DNA from: Bacillus timonensis
GTDB taxonomy: Bacteria > Bacillota > Bacilli > Bacillales > Bacillaceae_L
Assembly (NCBI RefSeq): GCF_004799755.1
Contig: NZ_SLUB01000014.1
Location: 27,380 to 91,379 of the forward strand
DNA length: 64,000 nucleotides
Direction of reading: 5' to 3'
Under the pieces are notes generated by a model. That model worked only from the letters and a program-made list of their open reading frames with translations, searched no databases and was not told the DNA's origin. Within the stretch, counting starts at the first letter, position 1, and each line of letters starts with the position of its first letter. The position numbers and the translations under genes were made by a program. Below, in pieces: positions 62,373-64,000 of this stretch.

Positions 62373-63530
62373 TTGGATACAAAAAAAGCGTTACCGATTC
62401 TTTTTGCTGTTATGTTTTTGGTTTATGTCGGGTTCGGAATCATTATTCCTGTTATCCCCTTTTATGCAGAAGACCTTGGTGCTTCACCAACTGAATTAGG
62501 CCTGCTAATGGCTGTCTATTCCTTAATGCAATTCATATTTGCACCCATGTGGGGAAGAATTTCAGACCGGATAGGACGTAAGCCAGTTATCATGATTGGC
62601 ATTTTTGGCCTTGCTGTTTCATTTTTTTTAATGGCCTTATCCACAGAGTTATGGATGCTTTTTGCGGCTAGAATTATCGGTGGCTTCCTTTCAGCAGCAA
62701 ATATGCCAACCGTCATGGCGTATGCTGCCGATATTACGTCTGAGGAAGATCGTGGAAAAGGAATGGGCGTTATTGGAGCATCGATTGGTCTTGGATTTAT
62801 TTTTGGACCGGCGATTGGTGGGATTTTTTCAAAAACGGACTTACAGATGCCTTTTTATATAGCTGGAACCTTATCCTTATTAACCTTTTTCCTAGTGATG
62901 TTCGTTCTTAAAGAATCATTGCCAAAAGAGGAAAGGCACCAAACAGATAGGAAAAGAACGGGCCTCTTGAAAGCAGTCAACGGGCCGGAATCTGTTCTGT
63001 TTTTTCTTTCACTCTTTATCACATTATCTCTATCAGGTCTTGAGGCAACCTTTGCCTACTTCGCCGCGGAAAAAGCTGGCTTAGGGACAACTGAACTCGG
63101 TTATATTTTTATGATCATGGGGCTCGCCGGAGCAATTGTACAAGGTGGGCTAGTTGGAAGATTGACAAAGCGTTTCGGTGAAGGCTTTGTCATCCAAATC
63201 GGGATCTTCGTGTCTGCAATAGGTTTCTTCCTTATTTTATTCACGAAAAATTTTCTAACCGCCGCGATCTTCCTAACAGTTTTCGGGGTTGGAAATGGCG
63301 TTATTCGCCCTGCGGTATCGGCTTTATTAACAAAGCGTACCAAGACTGGTCATGGTAGTGTTACAGGATTATTGTCTTCCTTTGATTCACTCGGAAGAAT
63401 CCTTGGACCTATTTTAGGTGGCTTGCTCTACTCAGTGTCGGTTGGTTTACCTTATATCTCAGGTATAATCTTGTCGGCCATTGCCTATATTTTATTTAAA
63501 ATTTATACGGTAAAAACAAACAAAGGGTAG
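62373..63530 (+). CDS. MFS multidrug efflux transporter
   Basis: This 385-residue, 12-helix protein is of the drug:H+ antiporter-1 group: GRISDRIGRKPVIMIG (motif A, about 65-80), RIIGGFLSAANMPTVMA (motif B) and GLGFIFGPAIGGIFS (motif C). It is homologous to the pump at 23723. It starts with TTG after GGAGTG and ends in a strong terminator that overlaps its stop codon. Substrates unknown. Confidence 0.83.
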   Translation: MDTKKALPILFAVMFLVYVGFGIIIPVIPFYAEDLGASPTELGLLMAVYSLMQFIFAPMWGRISDRIGRKPVIMIGIFGLAVSFFLMALSTELWMLFAARIIGGFLSAANMPTVMAYAADITSEEDRGKGMGVIGASIGLGFIFGPAIGGIFSKTDLQMPFYIAGTLSLLTFFLVMFVLKESLPKEERHQTDRKRTGLLKAVNGPESVLFFLSLFITLSLSGLEATFAYFAAEKAGLGTTELGYIFMIMGLAGAIVQGGLVGRLTKRFGEGFVIQIGIFVSAIGFFLILFTKNFLTAAIFLTVFGVGNGVIRPAVSALLTKRTKTGHGSVTGLLSSFDSLGRILGPILGGLLYSVSVGLPYISGIILSAIAYILFKIYTVKTNKG

Positions 63531-63553
63531 CGATTATAGCTACCCTTGTTTTT
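63523..63553 (+). terminator. Terminator overlapping MFS stop codon
   Basis: AAGGGTAGC/GCTACCCTT arms (63523-63531, 63539-63547) followed by GTTTTTTA. Confidence 0.9.
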
Positions 63554-63836
63554 TATAAGGGACCAGAAGAAGAACGAAATCGCTACGCGATGGCTCTTTA
63601 AAAGCCCGCACGGACTAAAATTAATAAAAAAAAATGAAAAAGTATTCTCATTGTGGTATTGTTTAATCGCCAAACCAAACAAAAATTCACAGAGAGGATA
63701 CTTTTTCTAACGATGATTATAACACACACATATGAAAAAATACACAAGCATTATTCTTCCATTTCAAATCGTTCTCCCCCCAATTCTCCTGATTTGATAG
63801 ACAATCTCTCAATCAAAAATCAGGAGGAATTTCTTC
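63531..63836. other. Region before partial recombinase gene
   Basis: No complete gene. An inverted repeat GAAAAAGTATTCTC / GAGGATACTTTTTC (63637-63650, 63694-63707; one mismatch) and a stretch of A residues may mark a mobile element end or a terminator. AGGAGGA precedes the following gene start. Confidence 0.4.
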
Positions 63837-64000
63837 ATGAAACAATATGACCAAAAAATCAATCTTTACTTCGAACTAAAAGGTTTACCCGAATCATCCC
63901 AGGAATCCTATTCCCGAAGAATGCGCGCATTCCTAAAATATATGAATGAATCAAATAAAATCATAGAAAATGTAACTCTGGAAGATATACAACTTTATAT
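63837..64000 (+). CDS. Tyrosine recombinase/integrase, N-terminal part (runs past window)
   Basis: An open frame starts at ATG 63837 with AGGAGGA properly upstream and continues to the edge (54 codons). The N-terminus (LPESSQESYSRRMRAFLKYM) resembles the SAM-like N-terminal domain of phage/transposon integrases. The catalytic part is outside the window, so assignment as a recombinase of a mobile element is probable but not certain. Confidence 0.6.
   Translation, partial: MKQYDQKINLYFELKGLPESSQESYSRRMRAFLKYMNESNKIIENVTLEDIQLY

Overview
The window comes from the chromosome of a low-GC Gram-positive bacterium of the Bacillaceae (Bacillus in the broad sense). This rests on strong GGAGG-type ribosome binding sites, a QoxA quinol oxidase subunit, a YueI-type protein, a CwlO-like endopeptidase, a DbpA helicase, XylR/XynP, and MhqR-, XylR-, cre- and Fnr-type operators. 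I see no rRNA or tRNA gene.

Region 1 (1-5200): the 5' part of qoxA, a VanW-family gene, a quinone-stress pair (flavin reductase and ring-cleaving dioxygenase) under a textbook MhqR operator, then a flavodoxin and a Crp/Fnr regulator whose cysteines are arranged like those of E. coli FNR. Region 2 (5200-15200): respiratory nitrate reductase narGHJI, preceded by a hemerythrin and two small unknown genes, and a NarK transporter fused to a PAS domain. A DnaA-box cluster fills the narJ-narI gap, and a long 20-bp-phased repeat array lies between narK and the hemerythrin gene. Region 3 (15300-21250): a xanthine-dehydrogenase-type operon (pucDCEAB order) whose pucE appears to start at CTG.

Region 4 (21400-36150): YueI, DbpA and an MFS pump, then a second anaerobic block. 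It holds a second Crp/Fnr regulator, an NreA-like GAF nitrate sensor, a palindrome-rich structured element, and an eight-gene operon on the minus strand: cytochrome b, Mo-bisMGD oxidoreductase, 4Fe-4S protein, Tat-dependent Rieske protein, three small proteins and a second NarK-PAS. A divergent NreC/NreB two-component pair follows. The two nitrate blocks look like parts of one respiratory programme: uptake (two NarK-PAS), reduction (NarGHJI and the second molybdoenzyme) and sensing (NreA, NreBC, Fnr proteins).

Region 5 (36200-64000): ordinary chromosomal genes. They are a NERD nuclease-like protein, transaldolase and transketolase, the XylR/xyloside-transporter pair with three matching operators, an ABC-2 exporter, an HD hydrolase, an amino-acid ABC importer, an orphan OppBC-like permease pair, an intact ISL3 element with an 8-bp target duplication, small membrane proteins, an acetyl-CoA hydrolase/CoA-transferase with a LytTR regulator, DinB, AbrB-type, thioesterase, CwlO-like and MFS genes, and the start of a tyrosine recombinase at the right edge.

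A striking feature not explained by genes is a set of intergenic tandem arrays. Three of them (37.2, 54.9 and 58.4 kb) have unrelated sequences but exactly the same 52-bp period, and a fourth near 58.9-59.1 kb has palindromes 53-57 bp apart.
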